Shown in pieces: positions 45,645 to 56,975 of a stretch of DNA of 64,000 bases. Below the pieces are notes generated by a model. That model saw only the letters and a program-made list of their open reading frames with translations. It was not told the DNA's origin and ran no database searches. A program made the translations under genes and the position numbers. Position 1 is the first letter of the stretch. Each line of letters begins with the position of its first letter. The stretch comes from Vesta saturnalis (Eukaryota; Arthropoda; Insecta; Coleoptera; Lampyridae). The stretch spans positions 752,501-816,500 of the forward strand of contig JARFJB010001355.1 in NCBI GenBank assembly GCA_036346205.1, written 5' to 3'.

Positions 45645-48370
45645 ACAAAAATGCAAAAGTGCAAAAATGCAAATATGCAAAAATGTAGAAATGCAAAAAT
45701 GCGAAAATGCAGAAATTAAAAAATGCAAAAATGCAAAAATGCGAAAATGCAAAAATAAAAAATGCAAAAATAAAAATGCAAAGATGCAAAAGCGCAAAAA
45801 TGCAAAAATGCAAAAATGCAAAAATGCAAAAGTGCAAAAATGCAAAAATGCAAACATGCAAAAGTGCAAAAATGCAAAAATGCAAAAAATGCAAAAATTC
45901 AAAAATGCAAAAGTGCGAAAATATAAAAATACAAAAATGCAAAAATGCAAAAATGCAAAAATGCAAAAATGCAAAAATACAAAAATGCGAAAATGCAAAA
46001 ATGCAAAAATGAAAAAATGCAGAGGAGCAAAAAGGCAAAAATGCATAAATGCGAAAAGGCAAAATTCAAAAATGCAAAAAGGCAAAAACGGAAAAATAGA
46101 AAAATGAAAAAATGCAAATATGCAAAAATGCAAAAATGCAAATATGCAAAAAAGGCAAAAATGCAGAAATGCAAAAATGCAGAAATACAAAAATGCAAAA
46201 ATGCAAAAATGAAAAAATGGAAAAATGCAAAAATCCAAAAATGAAAAAATGCAAACATGCAACACTGCAGAAATGCAAAAAAAACAAAAAAGCAAAAAGG
46301 CAATATTAAAAAATTCAAAAATGCAAAAACGGAAAAATGCAAAAATGCAAATATGAAAAAATGAAAAAACGAAAAAATGCGAATTTGCAAAAAGGCAAAA
46401 ATGCAGAAATGCAAAAATGCAAAACGCTAAAATGCAAAAATGCAAAAATGGAAAATGAAAATGAAAAAATTAAAAAAGGAAAAAAAAATTAAAAAATGCA
46501 AAAATGCAAAAATTCAGAAATGCAAAAATTCAGAAATGCAAAAATGCAAAAATGCAAAAATGCGAAAATGCTAAAATGCAAAAATGAAAAAATGCAAAAA
46601 TGCAGAAATGCAAAAAGGTAAAAATCCAAAAAGGCAAAATTAAAAAATTCAAAAATGCAAAAAGGCAAAAACGGAAAAATGAAAAAATGCAAAAATGAAA
46701 AAAATGAAAGAATGCAAAATGCAAAAATGCAAAAATGCAAAAAAGGCAAAAATGCCAAAATGCGAAAATGAAAAAATGCAAAAATCCAAAAATGAAAAAA
46801 TGCAAACATGCAAAACTGCAGAAATGCAAAAAGGCAAAAAAGCAAAAAGGCAATATTCAAAAATTAAAAATGCAAAAACGGAAAAATGCAAAAATGCAAA
46901 TGTGAAAAAATGAAAAAACGAAAAAATGCAAATATGCAAAAAGGCAAAAATGCAGAAATGCAAAACGCTAAAATGCAAAAATGCAAAAATGCAAAAATGC
47001 AAAACGAAAAATGAAAATGAAAAATGAAAATGAAAAAATGAAAAGATGAAAAAATGCAAAAATGCAAAAATGCAAAAATGCAAAAATTCAGAAATGCAAA
47101 AATTCAGAAATGCAAAAATGCAAAAATGCAAAAATGCAAAAATGCGAAAATGCAAAAATGAAAAAATGCAAAAATGCAGAAATGCAAAAAGGCAAAAATG
47201 CAAAAAGGCAAAATTAAAAATTCAAAATGGAGGCAAAATGGAAAATGAAAATGCAAAATGAAAAACAAAATTGAAAAATGAAAATGCAAAATGCAAAATG
47301 CAAAATGCAATATGCAAAAGGCAAAATGCCAAAATGCAAAAATGCAAAAATGAAAAAATGCAAAAATGCAAAAATCCAAAAATGAAAAAATGCAAACATG
47401 CAAAACTGCAGAAATGCAAAAAGGCAAAAAAGCAAAAATGCAAAGATCCAAAAATGAAGAAATGCAAACATGCAAAACTGCAGAAATGCAAAAAGGCAAA
47501 AAAGCAAAAATGCAAAAAGGTAATATTCAAAAATTCAAAAATGCAAAAACGGAAAAATGCAAATATGAAAAAATGAAAAAACGCAAAAATGCAAATATGC
47601 AAAAAGGCAAAAATGCAGAAATGCAAAAATGCAAAAATGCAAAACGCTAAAATGCAAAAATGCAAAATGAAAAATGAAAATGAAAAATGAAAGGGAAATG
47701 AAAAATGAAAACTGAAAATAAAAAATGAAAATGAAAATGAAAACATGAAAAATGAAAAATGAAAATGAAAAATGAAAAATGAAAAATGCAAAAATGCAAA
47801 ATGCAAAAATGCAAATATGCAAAAAGGCAAAAATGCCAAAATGCAAAAATGCAAAAATGAAAAAATGCAAAAATGCAAAAATCCAAAAATGAAAAAATGC
47901 AAACATGCAAAACTGCAGAAATGCAAAAAGGCAAAAAAGCAAAAATGCAAAGATCCAAAAATGAAGAAATGCAAACATGCAAAACTGCAGAAATGCAAAA
48001 AGGCAAAAAAGCAAAAATGCAAAAAGGTAATATTCAAAAATTCAAAAATGCAAATATGAAAAAAGTGAAAAAACGCAAAAATGCAAATACGCAAAAAGGC
48101 AAAAATGCAGAAATGCAAAAATGCAAAAATGCAAAACGCTAAAATGCAAAAATGCAAAAATGAAAAAATGAAAAAATGAAAAAATGAAAAAATGAAAAAC
48201 TGAAAAAATAAAAAAATGAAAAAATGAAAAAATGAAAACATGAAAAAATGAAAAAATGAAAAAATGAAAAAATGAAAAAATGAGAAAATGCAAAAATGCA
48301 AATATGCTAAAAGGCAAAAATGCAGAAATGTAAAAATGCAAAAATGAAAAATGCAAAAATGCAAAAATTA
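45645..48370. repeat. TGCAAAAA octamer satellite, ~2.7 kb
   Basis: Tandem 8-bp units TGCAAAAA with TGAAAAAA, GGCAAAAA and TGCAGAAA variants. Because 8 and 3 are coprime, the unit encodes an 8-codon cycle (MQKCKNAK on plus, HFCIFAFL on minus) with no stop in any of the main frames, so ORFs up to 380 codons appear on both strands. Higher-order copies exist: about 320 bp at 47327-47660 recurs nearly unchanged at about 47831-48145. A GC-alternating run (ACACGCGCGCGTGCGCGC, 45620-45639) marks the left edge. Confidence 0.95.
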
Positions 48371-48660
48371 GTAAATACGAAACTGGATAATGCAATAATT
48401 AATTAATGCAAAAATGAAACTGCTAAAACGCAAAAGTGGAATAGTAAAACAGTACAAAAGTGCAAATGCGCAATAATGCAACAATTCGAAGATGTAAAAA
48501 TGCAAAGAAATTTACATTTTTGTAAAAGCTAAGACGCAAAGATGCAAAGACGCAAAAACGCAAAGACGCATAGACGCAAATACGCTAAGATACAAATACG
48601 CAAAAACGCCAAAATGTGAACATGCGAAAATTCAAAAGTGCAAATTTAAGAATACAAAAA
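48371..48660. repeat. Degenerate tail of the octamer array
   Basis: Diverged units such as ACGCAAAG, ACGCAAAA and ACGCTAAG continue to about 48650. Confidence 0.75.
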
Positions 48661-49427
48661 TTTTACGATTAATATAGTTAAATTAGCGAGCATAATACCT
48701 TTTTTATTACTTATAATTTTATTTTTTATCAACAATAATTTCAAAAACTATGCCGCAAGCTTAACTACGCGTAAAAGTGATGTGACAGTAACGCAATCTA
48801 GTTCTCGCATTAATATGCCTTGACTTTTTGCTAAATGATTCCGGGTTAGGGAAGAATATTGTGTGCACTTTGGTAATAAAGATATTTTTTGAGTTTGTTT
48901 GTAGTTATTCGCCTTTGCCCAGAGATTCTCGGGAACGAAACATCGCGTGCGTCCTAAAACATCCATTTTATTGCCTTAAAACATAATAGTAGTGATGACT
49001 GTTTCGGACGAGATATCATAAAGACTTGAACCCGTTTGTATTCAAATCTTACACATGTATTTATAACCTAAAAATCTGAACTCCAGTGATTTTGATAGGA
49101 GTCAATCTGCGGGGTAAAGAGTAAGAGAGGTAAGTGTGATTACCTTGTGACCACTGTAACTCAAAAAATTAAAAAAACGATTGTATTCATTCTTACCATA
49201 GGTATTTATTATTAGAGTGGTTAGACACTCATGATTTTTGGTGATGGTGAATTTGTGAGATAAGAACTGAAGTAGTTGAATGTGATTTTCAAATTTAACA
49301 TAAATTTTACTTAACTGTCTAGGAACTAGTGATTACTAGTGGTAATGGTAATGGAAATGCGGGAAAAGAATAGGAGTGGATTTTATTTTCTTTTGTTCGA
49401 AAAACTCAAGAACCTCAAAAGGAATTC
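48661..49427. other. No recognised gene
   Basis: AT-rich sequence between the octamer array and the LINE copy. Confidence 0.5.
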
Positions 49428-50665
49428 CAGTAGAGCAGTCCGGTGAAACAGTTGTAGTCGCTTTAGATATCTCAAAGGCATTTGACCAAGTTTGGCCTAA
49501 GTGTTTACTTGCCAAACTCACCTCGTATGGGTTAAATGATACGCTCATCAACTGGGTTTCTAGTTTCCTTGATAAAAGACGAATACGTGTCGTAGTTGAT
49601 GGATTTTTTCAAAAGAAGTTAGCATTAACGCCGGTGGTGTACCACAGGGATCCGTTAAAGCGCCTACACTTTTTCTGCTGTACATAAATGACCTTATTTC
49701 TTCAACAATTGACCCCATCTATTGCTTTGCTGACGATAGCACTCTTCACTGTAGTTTATCTCAGTCTACTCATAGTGATAATCCACCTTCTATGTCAAAT
49801 CAAGAAATTAAAGCTGAAATGGCAAATTCAATCAACAAAGACATTCAACGTATTCTCGAATGGGGAAGCAATAATCTAGTTAAATTTAATGCTAACAAAA
49901 GTCAGTGTTGCCTTGTGTCGGCCAAAAAAGATCGATCATTTCCTGTTGTAAGTATGAATGGCTCAGTTCTTAAGTTTTCAGACTCTATTACTCTGTTGGG
50001 TATGACTGTATCTTCAAATCTCTCATGGGTTGACCATCTTCTGTCAGCTACCAAAACAGCTGCTCGTAAAATAGGCTTTTTGTACAGATCTAAGCAGTAC
50101 TTTACCTCTCGACAACTCCTTCTGCTGTATAAGGCCCAAATTCGGTCTCATCTGGAATATAATTCTCTCCTCTGGGTTAGTGCTCCCCAATACGCTCTCG
50201 ATATCGTTGATCGTATTCAAAAGAGAGCGATTAGGCTTATAAATGACCCGTCCTTAACTTTTCACATACAGTCTCTTGAGCATAAAAGGGTGGTTTCAGT
50301 TCTTTCTTTGTATTATCGTTATTACAACGGCTATTGTGCTGCTGAATTATATTCTTTGATACAATCTCGGGCTATCTTTGCGAGAAACACTCGGTTCGCT
50401 CATTCACATCATCAGTATGCAGTACAAATCTCCACTTGTCGTACCAAACGGGCGCAATCCACATTTTTCTACACGGCTTGTAAACTCTGGAATGGTCTCC
50501 CTAGTTCGTGTTTTCCTCTCACTTATGATATGAGAAAATTTAAGGTAGCTGTTCATAGGCATCTATTGGCAATTTATTATCCCTCTATCCATCATCCTAA
50601 GTGTTCCTGAGTGCGATAGTACGATAGACCAAATTTAGCCTGTTCAGGTCCACAATCATAAAAAA
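49428..50665 (+). pseudogene. 5'-truncated LINE copy (RT C-terminus and tail)
   Basis: Homology to the 32-35 kb LINE starts at AGTAGAGCAGTCCG (49428) and runs to GTCCACAATCATAAAAAAAA (50665). The plus strand reads ETVVVALDISKAFDQVWPKC and WVSSFLDKRRIRVVVDGFF; CFADDSTLHC lies in a shifted frame near 49724. A 272-residue ORF (49792-50610) then gives the C-terminal part: IKAEMANSINKDIQRILEWG, SFPVVSMNGSVLKFSDSITL, IQKRAIRLINDPSLTFHIQS and a tail ending HHPKCS. The blunt 5' truncation and 3' A-run are as expected of target-primed reverse transcription. Frameshifts around 49620-49790 make the RT part inactive. Confidence 0.9.
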
Positions 50666-51207
50666 AAATTAACTTTGACATAAATCTTTTCTTGAATCGG
50701 CTGAAATACTAGAGGGTAATAGACAAATTGATATAAAAATACGAACGATGGTGAGAAATTGTTGGTCAAAATAAATTAATTGGATTCCTAATTAGTTCCT
50801 CATCCATTTTGTTGTAAACTTACATTAAGCCTCGTTAAAGCTGCTTTCGTGCTACAGAGCGCTTTGCTCTAAGAAGGGCAGCCTAGAAATTCTTCAAGTA
50901 TCCTTGTCGATACTCCTGTGGCATTTTCGTTTTACAAAATTCTGCATTAATTTCATTTTGGGTATATAACAAGTAAGTACGTACCTTTTTAGTGCAAATT
51001 ACATTGTGGAAAAATTAGATTAATTGATTTACGACATTATAGTAAAGCTAGTCCATTAATACTGTTGTAATGAAAAGAAAACAGCTGACTTGTTAATGTT
51101 TTCTAAGCATAACCTTACCTCAGTTACATTTTGTCGACATAGATCAAAGTAAACTTTTTTGTTTTATTCAGTGTCATTCATCTTTCATTTTGAAATAATT
51201 CCTAGTT

Positions 51208-51425
51208 CGCTCCGAGAGTAGTCAAGTGCTTGGGAAAAATAAGAGTAAAAGGAATTTCACTTAAGTGCGAAAATACTCCTTCTCAGCACTATGCCTAATA
51301 CGAAAGCCGAGTCCGCTTCCGAAACGTCGCGCTACACAAAGAAAACGTGCGGAATAGGCTAATCAACTCAACTAATGTGAGACCACAGTTACAAAACACT
51401 TATAATATAGATACAGAAATTATAA
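51208..51425 (+). repeat. SINE family A, headless copy
   Basis: GTGCTTGGGAAAAATAAGAG, AAGTGCGAAAATACTCCTTC, GAAACGTCGCGCTACA and GTGAGACCACAGTTACAAAA match the body of the copy at 11008-11285. The tRNA-like head is missing or unrecognisable. Confidence 0.8.
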
Positions 51426-53848
51426 TTTATTACTCTACGGATTTATGAAATAGACTTTAATATAACTATAATTAACGTTTTTATTGATTGAACTTTTACT
51501 ATAAATGAATTTATGACTAGATACGAATGTATGTTATCATATTATGTAAATTTAGTTTTTATTAATTACGAATTATTCAGTTAATATGAGAAGATGCTCT
51601 ATTTGGTGCAAATGTGTGTTTCGATATTTGTTCTCAAACATCTAAGTAAATAACACTCACTGAAATGTCTTTAACGCATGGATAGACAAGCGAGACACGA
51701 AGTCACAAAGGCGATATGTTTCAAAATTACATTTTCGTGATAATCAAGAAAAACTGCTTAAAAAAATACCACTGGTTTTAATTGCCATTTTCCGCAAAAT
51801 TAAAGCAACAAAGGTTTACGGAAACATACATTTTTATTAACACAAACACCCTTAATAGCATTAGAAAAAATATTGAGGTTTTACTAAATTGTAATTAATA
51901 TAACAATGCTTGAAGAAGGAGTTAATAACATAAACTTAAATGGATTTGCTTGAAACGTAATTGCCATTGTTAATCTTTTATAGTTATAATACTACCTACA
52001 TTATCAAACAAAATTTTCGTTAATATTCTGGTACAATCAAATGGTAAATGTTATGAAAATGAAGTCTTGTAGAATTAATAACTTCATTACAAGGTATAGC
52101 GCGGTAAAGCAACACGTAATTCAAGACTTATTAACATTTTAATAAGTTTAAGTGTAGACACTTGAGATTTTAAACATAACGGTACAACTACTATACTATC
52201 TTTACAAAACTTATAACAAGCTGTAAGCCTTGAAGTAAGCGTCAAGAAACAAATAAGATTAAATATGAAAATGAGTAAGAAACGATACTCTATTCCACTG
52301 TTTATAAGTTTTTTAATTCTGCAATGATAGCTTTTGGTAAAATAAACTTGTTAAATAAATCCATAAAACCTTTTTCAGAACCGAAATATTATTTTCTAAT
52401 AACTGAAAATGTTGAAATATGAAAATGCACTTTCACGATTATCATTCTTAATCAATGTACTTGTCTTCTGAATTATAATGATGTATTTTTATTTATATAA
52501 GTAAAAATCTTAATTATAAAATTGTTCAATTTCATTTTTAGGGAGCTACGCCAAAAAACATTATTGTTGTAAGGTTATTTTAACGCATCGTGTACATGCA
52601 GTATTTTGATAACGTATGGAATGTATTTTGAATGAAAATGAAGTGTTTTGTGTATGCAAAATGTAAGTTGGTGTAAATAATACGCCACTGGAGTTTAATG
52701 AAATATTTTGCTACGTGTCTAACCAACCACGTTGCATAAAATGGGGAGTTAGCTCGACTAGTTATAATGAAGATGTAATGGTATAAGGTATAAAAAGTGT
52801 TTTAATAATATAATAAAGAAATAAGAGTAAAAACGTTCTCCGAACAAATCGTTAAACTAACTTTAGATACAAACCATTCACCAAAAATAATGCCTTTGAC
52901 TTAGTTGGTAGATTAACGTAGGGTGATTCAATTTTTTGATTTGCTTAATTACCACAAATCTATGCTGTGTTATTTTCGCTTAACATAAATAATAAAAATG
53001 CAATGTAACACTAATAAAAAAAGATATCGGACGCCAAGTTATTTTTTAATTATGCTCGGAATAACTAAACCGAGGTTGTTTACAATAAAAATTTTATCAA
53101 AATGTAAAAAATAAAATATATACAAACTATGTTTATTAACAGTTAAAATGATAGGGTTAAATAAAATATATCTTAAAACTAGTTATAGCCTTAAATTACT
53201 AATTAATTGTTATGAATATAAATACCTGTATGTAAAATTTTGTACACAAACTTTTTAATAACCTCTGATATCTAAACGATTACGGAAATGTCCACCAAGG
53301 TGATGTCATCTTTGCACCAATATAGCGCAATATCTTCAAATAATGCTTTACGTTGTAAACCACACCCCAAAATGGAATTTTATTTCTTATAAATTTGTCT
53401 TCTTGAAATTGAATAAACCAATATTTATTGCATTCTTTTGAAGGTACAATAATGGAATCCACATTCAGATCTGCAGTAAAAGCAAAACGGTATCATAAAA
53501 TGAAAGCGTACTTAACAGTAGAATTAATCGTGCAATCAAAAGCGGTAAAATTAGAAGTGGAAAAGTAAAAATAAGAAAGTGCTTGAAAAGAGCAAATGCT
53601 TTAATTCTTAGTATTACGAGTTAAATTATCTTACCATCAAATCAATGGCACTTTTCAAAATTTAGGTGGAAACCCAAAAAATATGGCTTCCTGCATCTAC
53701 AGCGTACCACAAGAAGTGAACAAAATGGACGCCTAGAATATCAGACGATGTAGCCGTGTGCGAAAATATTTGCGCAAAAAATTAAGTCAACGATGACGCG
53801 TTGCGCGAACATATTGAGCAGAAAAAGATAATTTAAAGTGAGAGCATT
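51426..53848. other. No recognised gene
   Basis: AT-rich sequence; short ORFs only, none with a motif. Confidence 0.5.
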
Positions 53849-54064
53849 GAGTAATGATGTAGTAAAGAGGCGCAATGTTACCGGGAGTTTTGTCGATAGC
53901 AAATTGGGTTGAGAATTAGGCAGCGCGAGTATCATGTGTCGTCACTGCCGTGACCGTGTAGTGAAAGACGGTCACGTGATACTCGCGCCGCTTAGTTCTC
54001 GGTGCAATTTTCTATCGACAAAACTCCCCGTAACATTGCGCCTCTTTACTACATCATTACTCAA
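53849..54064. repeat. Compact palindrome, ~105-bp arms
   Basis: The left arm GAGTAATGATGTAGTAAAGA continues through GGCGCAATGTTAC, AGTTTTGTCGATAG and GCGCGAGTATCA. The right arm is the reverse complement with few mismatches, ending TCTTTACTACATCATTACTC. The loop is under 20 bp. It would fold into a long hairpin. No terminal transposon motif or ORF. Confidence 0.88.
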
Positions 54065-55857
54065 TGGTGAGAGTATAAACCTTTAAGAAGATATGCACTT
54101 AAGTTACACCAAAATGCAAATTAAGTTGCCTACCTCATACTTACAAATCATTAATAAATAAAATTTTTCGTATATTTACAACTAAATGAATGAAGAACCT
54201 AAATTACGGTATATTTTAATACAAATCAAAATGGGTTGTTACATAGTAAACTCAGCCAAACGGTCCTGAGACCGTAGAGTACTCGGATAGCGTGGGTGTT
54301 TTGGAGTGTGGATAGACGCAAAGTAGATGGTTAGGTTAGTTAGAAAACAAAACGAGATTATAGACACACATAGGGAGAACAGACAAGAAATAGGCGCCAC
54401 AAGCTTTAAAGAAAGAAAAGAACAAATTATTAATTCTTGAAAGGGAGACTTTGTAAAGTTTGAAACAGGCACCAACAGGAATAGCAATTAAACGACAATT
54501 CCATTAACAAGCGTAAATTTATTTCTAATTTCCCAACAACACTATTATATGCAAACTTTTAATATACATGTATCCATTTGTACCGGGTGGGCAGATAAGA
54601 ATTCAAAGTGTTGTTTCTCGTAGAGAGTTGCAGTAAAAAATTTTATACTAAAGTGGCCAAAAAAAGACCGTGGAAAATATTTTTAAATTTACTAGATGAC
54701 CGCCAGGGGCCGTAACCGCCATCCTAAACAGGTTAGTGAAAACCGGGTCTCGATATCTTATTCATACCTTAAAATATCGAAGAAAGAACATTTGAAAAAG
54801 TCGATATTACACCGGTATTTATTCTTATTTATTTGTTTTTTCTAGATTAAATTAAAAATTTCATCATTTTATAATTTTGAAATAATAAAAGTTTTCATGA
54901 TTTCAAAAATTAAATGTAATAATATGATAATATTTATTTTTGAAAGGTGTTATTCCAAATTTGCGGAATCCTTTTTATTAATTTTATTTATGGCCCTAAA
55001 AAGGACCGATTGTGCAATAATGCCTACTTAAATAGGCATGAAGTACCTACTTAATGTCTACTTAAATGCTCGAATTGTCTCCCACCGACCTCGATGCATT
55101 GTTGGAGCCGCTCATGCGTGTACATTACAGCAGCTTCAACTTCTGCTTTTGACAGGCTCTCAAATTCGTACTTTCAAATCGTCTCTCGTTGTTGGTGGAG
55201 TTTCGTAAACAATATCTTTTAACCGACCCCATAGATAAAAGTCCAAACAAGTTAAGTCTGGAGATCGGGGTGGCCAAGGAAATAGACTTCCTCGTCCAAT
55301 CCATCTCTGTTGATATATTAAATTAGGTGTTATCGCACATTTATTGAAAAATGTGCTGGGCAACCATCTAGTTGTAAAAACATATTTTGCCGTAGTTGCA
55401 AGGGCACATCTAATAAAATAGGAAATTGGTTTACCAGAAAATCAAGAAACACGGCACCATTTAGCGGTTTATCAAAGAAATAGAGACCTATAATAGTTCC
55501 GTCCAGGATGCCACACCACATATTAACACTCCAACGACCTTGATGTTGGACCTCGTCCAACCAGTGAGGATTGGTGTCAGACCAATAATGCATATTATGC
55601 AAATTAATGTTCTTTTAAAAGTGGCCTCATCCGTCCAAAGAATCTCAGATAAAAATCCTGTATTTTCCCTGATAATGCCCAACATCCAATGACAATAATC
55701 TATCCGTCGGTCAAAGTCTTCGTCATGTAAGGCTTGGTATAAAACCATATGATACGGATGAATTCTATAAATTTGAAATTACAAACACATTGTGAAACAT
55801 GTATAGTATTTAATTAAAAATTATTATTAATTTTATTAAATACATAAATAAAAAGTT

Positions 55858-55931
55858 TGCCTCGAGTAGGATTTGAACCTACGGCCTGTACTTTGCTAGA
55901 GTATCGCGTTACCAACTGCGCTATCGCAGTA
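55858..55931 (-). tRNA. tRNA-Ala(AGC)-like sequence, left arm
   Basis: 74 nt on the minus strand. A box TAGCGCAGTTGG and B box GGTTCAAATCC are present, the T stem GTAGG/CCTAC pairs fully, and the anticodon loop CTAGCAA gives AGC. The acceptor stem (TACTGCG with CGAGGCA) has two mismatches, and the anticodon stem has one. It may be a pseudogene or SINE head; a run of T follows 3' (AACTTTTTATTT), which could terminate Pol III. Confidence 0.5.
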
Positions 55932-56148
55932 CAAGCCCCAATCGATGTAAATTTTGTCTTTATGTATATAGAACTAATGTAAATTCTAAATTATATTAAT
56001 CAAGTTGCTTTGGTGTGTGTGAACCCTTGCGATACTGCAGTAGTCTCGCATTCCATTAATACAAGTAATTTGATAGTTATCTCATTAAATTTAGAATTTA
56101 CATCAGTTCTACATACATAAAGACAAAATTTACATCGATTGGGGCTTG

Positions 56149-56222
56149 TACTTCGATAGCTCAGTTGGTAGCGCGGTACTCTAGCAAAGTACAGGTCGTA
56201 GCTTCAAATCCAACTCGAGGTA
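56149..56222 (+). tRNA. tRNA-Ala(AGC)-like sequence, right arm
   Basis: 74 nt on the plus strand. The acceptor stem TACTTCG/CGAGGTA pairs at all seven positions (one G-T). The anticodon stem GTACT/AGTAC is perfect with loop CTAGCAA (AGC, Ala). The A box TAGCTCAGTTGG is intact, but the B box (GCTTCAAATCC) and T stem are damaged. The two arms thus keep complementary good parts. AACTTTTTATTT follows. Confidence 0.5.
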
Positions 56223-56975
56223 AACTTTTTATTTATGTATTTAACAAAATTAATAATAATTTTTAATTACATATTTACCTTTGAACTTATTCGTTCATAA
56301 CAAAAACTTATAATAAATGTAAAGTATTTGCAGTGACATAAGAACTTACCTATGGTCCCTTAAAATGTTTTGAATAGTAGTTCGTGACATATCCAACGCT
56401 AGAGACATTGCTTTCGTACTAACGTCGGGATTCAATGACAGGTATGCTGACATTAGCAATATTGTCTTCCATTCTTCTAGCCGAGCTTCTTCCCAATTTT
56501 GGTCGAAAGTTTCCACTATTACGCAAACTTTGCACTAAATGCGGAAAAATTCTCGCATCACGTAGACGCCGATCTGGATATCGAGCTGAGTACACTCTCT
56601 TAGCCAATGCCGCATTTTGAAGATATTCAAAATATACCGCAATCATATCAACAGCTACATCATTTGTAAAATACGTTATAGGTAGTTTTAAGGACTTACT
56701 TGTGCAACAAACATAAATGACACTGTCTGTCAAATTTTAATATTTGTTTACAAGTTGATTTTAGGTATTTGTTTTTTCTCAATAGCCTACTCATAATATT
56801 CTGCCTATTCTGCACTTGCATATTCTATGCATTGATTATTATGCCCCTACATGTTCAGTTCAGACGTTTAGGAGTTACAGCTGTTTATTTAAAAAATCAC
56901 TGAATCACCTCCCACCACTTTATTGTAATAGATACGTCAAACAAAAACTACTCGAATAAAGCTGAGTTTTAGGAA

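Larger units (their letters stand above)
55811..56269. repeat. Palindrome with two inverted tRNA-like sequences
   Basis: The left arm (55811-about 56000) and right arm (about 56086-56269) are inverted copies: TAATTAAAAATTATTATTAA pairs with TTAATAATAATTTTTAATTA. The ATCGATGTAAATTTTGTCTT and GAACTAATGTAAATTCTAAA blocks also have partners. Each arm contains one tRNA-Ala-like sequence. The spacer is about 85 bp. Confidence 0.88.
55765..56349 (-). other. 585-bp transposase intron expanded by a palindrome
   Basis: The donor GTAAGT and acceptor AG sit at the same codon position as in the 63-bp intron at 22502-22564. The palindrome at 55811-56269 supplies 459 bp, leaving about 126 bp of apparent original intron. 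Confidence 0.75.
55027..56720 (-). pseudogene. DD41D mariner-type transposase, intron-containing
   Basis: Exon 1 (from about 56680 to 56350) reads TNDVAVDMIAVYFEYLQNAA, YSARYPDRRLRDARIFPHLV and FRPKLGRSSARRM. A frameshift moves the second HTH (LSLNPDVSTKAMSLALDMSR, TTIQNILRDH) to another frame. The intron spans 55765-56349 (GTAAGT donor, TATAG acceptor). Exon 2 reads IHPYHMVLYQALHDEDFDRR, YCHWMLGIIRENTGFLSEIL, WTDEATFKR (first Asp), a slip, MHYWSDTNPHWLDEVQHQGR, WSVNMWCGILDG, MFLQLDGCPAHFSINV (second Asp), WIGRGSLFPWPPRSPDLT, LDFYLWG (third Asp), RLKDIVYETPPTTRDDL, and after a last slip LSKAEVEAAVMYTHERLQQC to GGRQFEHLSRH. All three Asp are visible. It is the most complete DD41D copy in the window, but has at least four frame breaks. 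Confidence 0.87.
54583..56975 (-). mobile_element. DD41D mariner-type element, right end truncated
   Basis: The left TIR CCGGGTGGGCAGATAAGAAT starts after TA at 54583. The right side keeps the subterminal CCCACCACTTTATTGTAATA block near 56915, which matches the arm of the 21-kb element (CCCACCACTTTATTTTAATA near 23019). The terminus itself is replaced by a SINE at 56976. It carries one minus-strand, intron-containing transposase. Confidence 0.78.

Noticed and set aside
45643..48370. CRISPR-like array
   Set aside because: Units are 8 bp with no spacer structure, and the genome is eukaryotic.
45597..48395. Long overlapping ORFs on both strands (up to 380 codons)
   Set aside because: They are products of the TGCAAAAA octamer, whose cycle lacks stops; no protein family feature is present.
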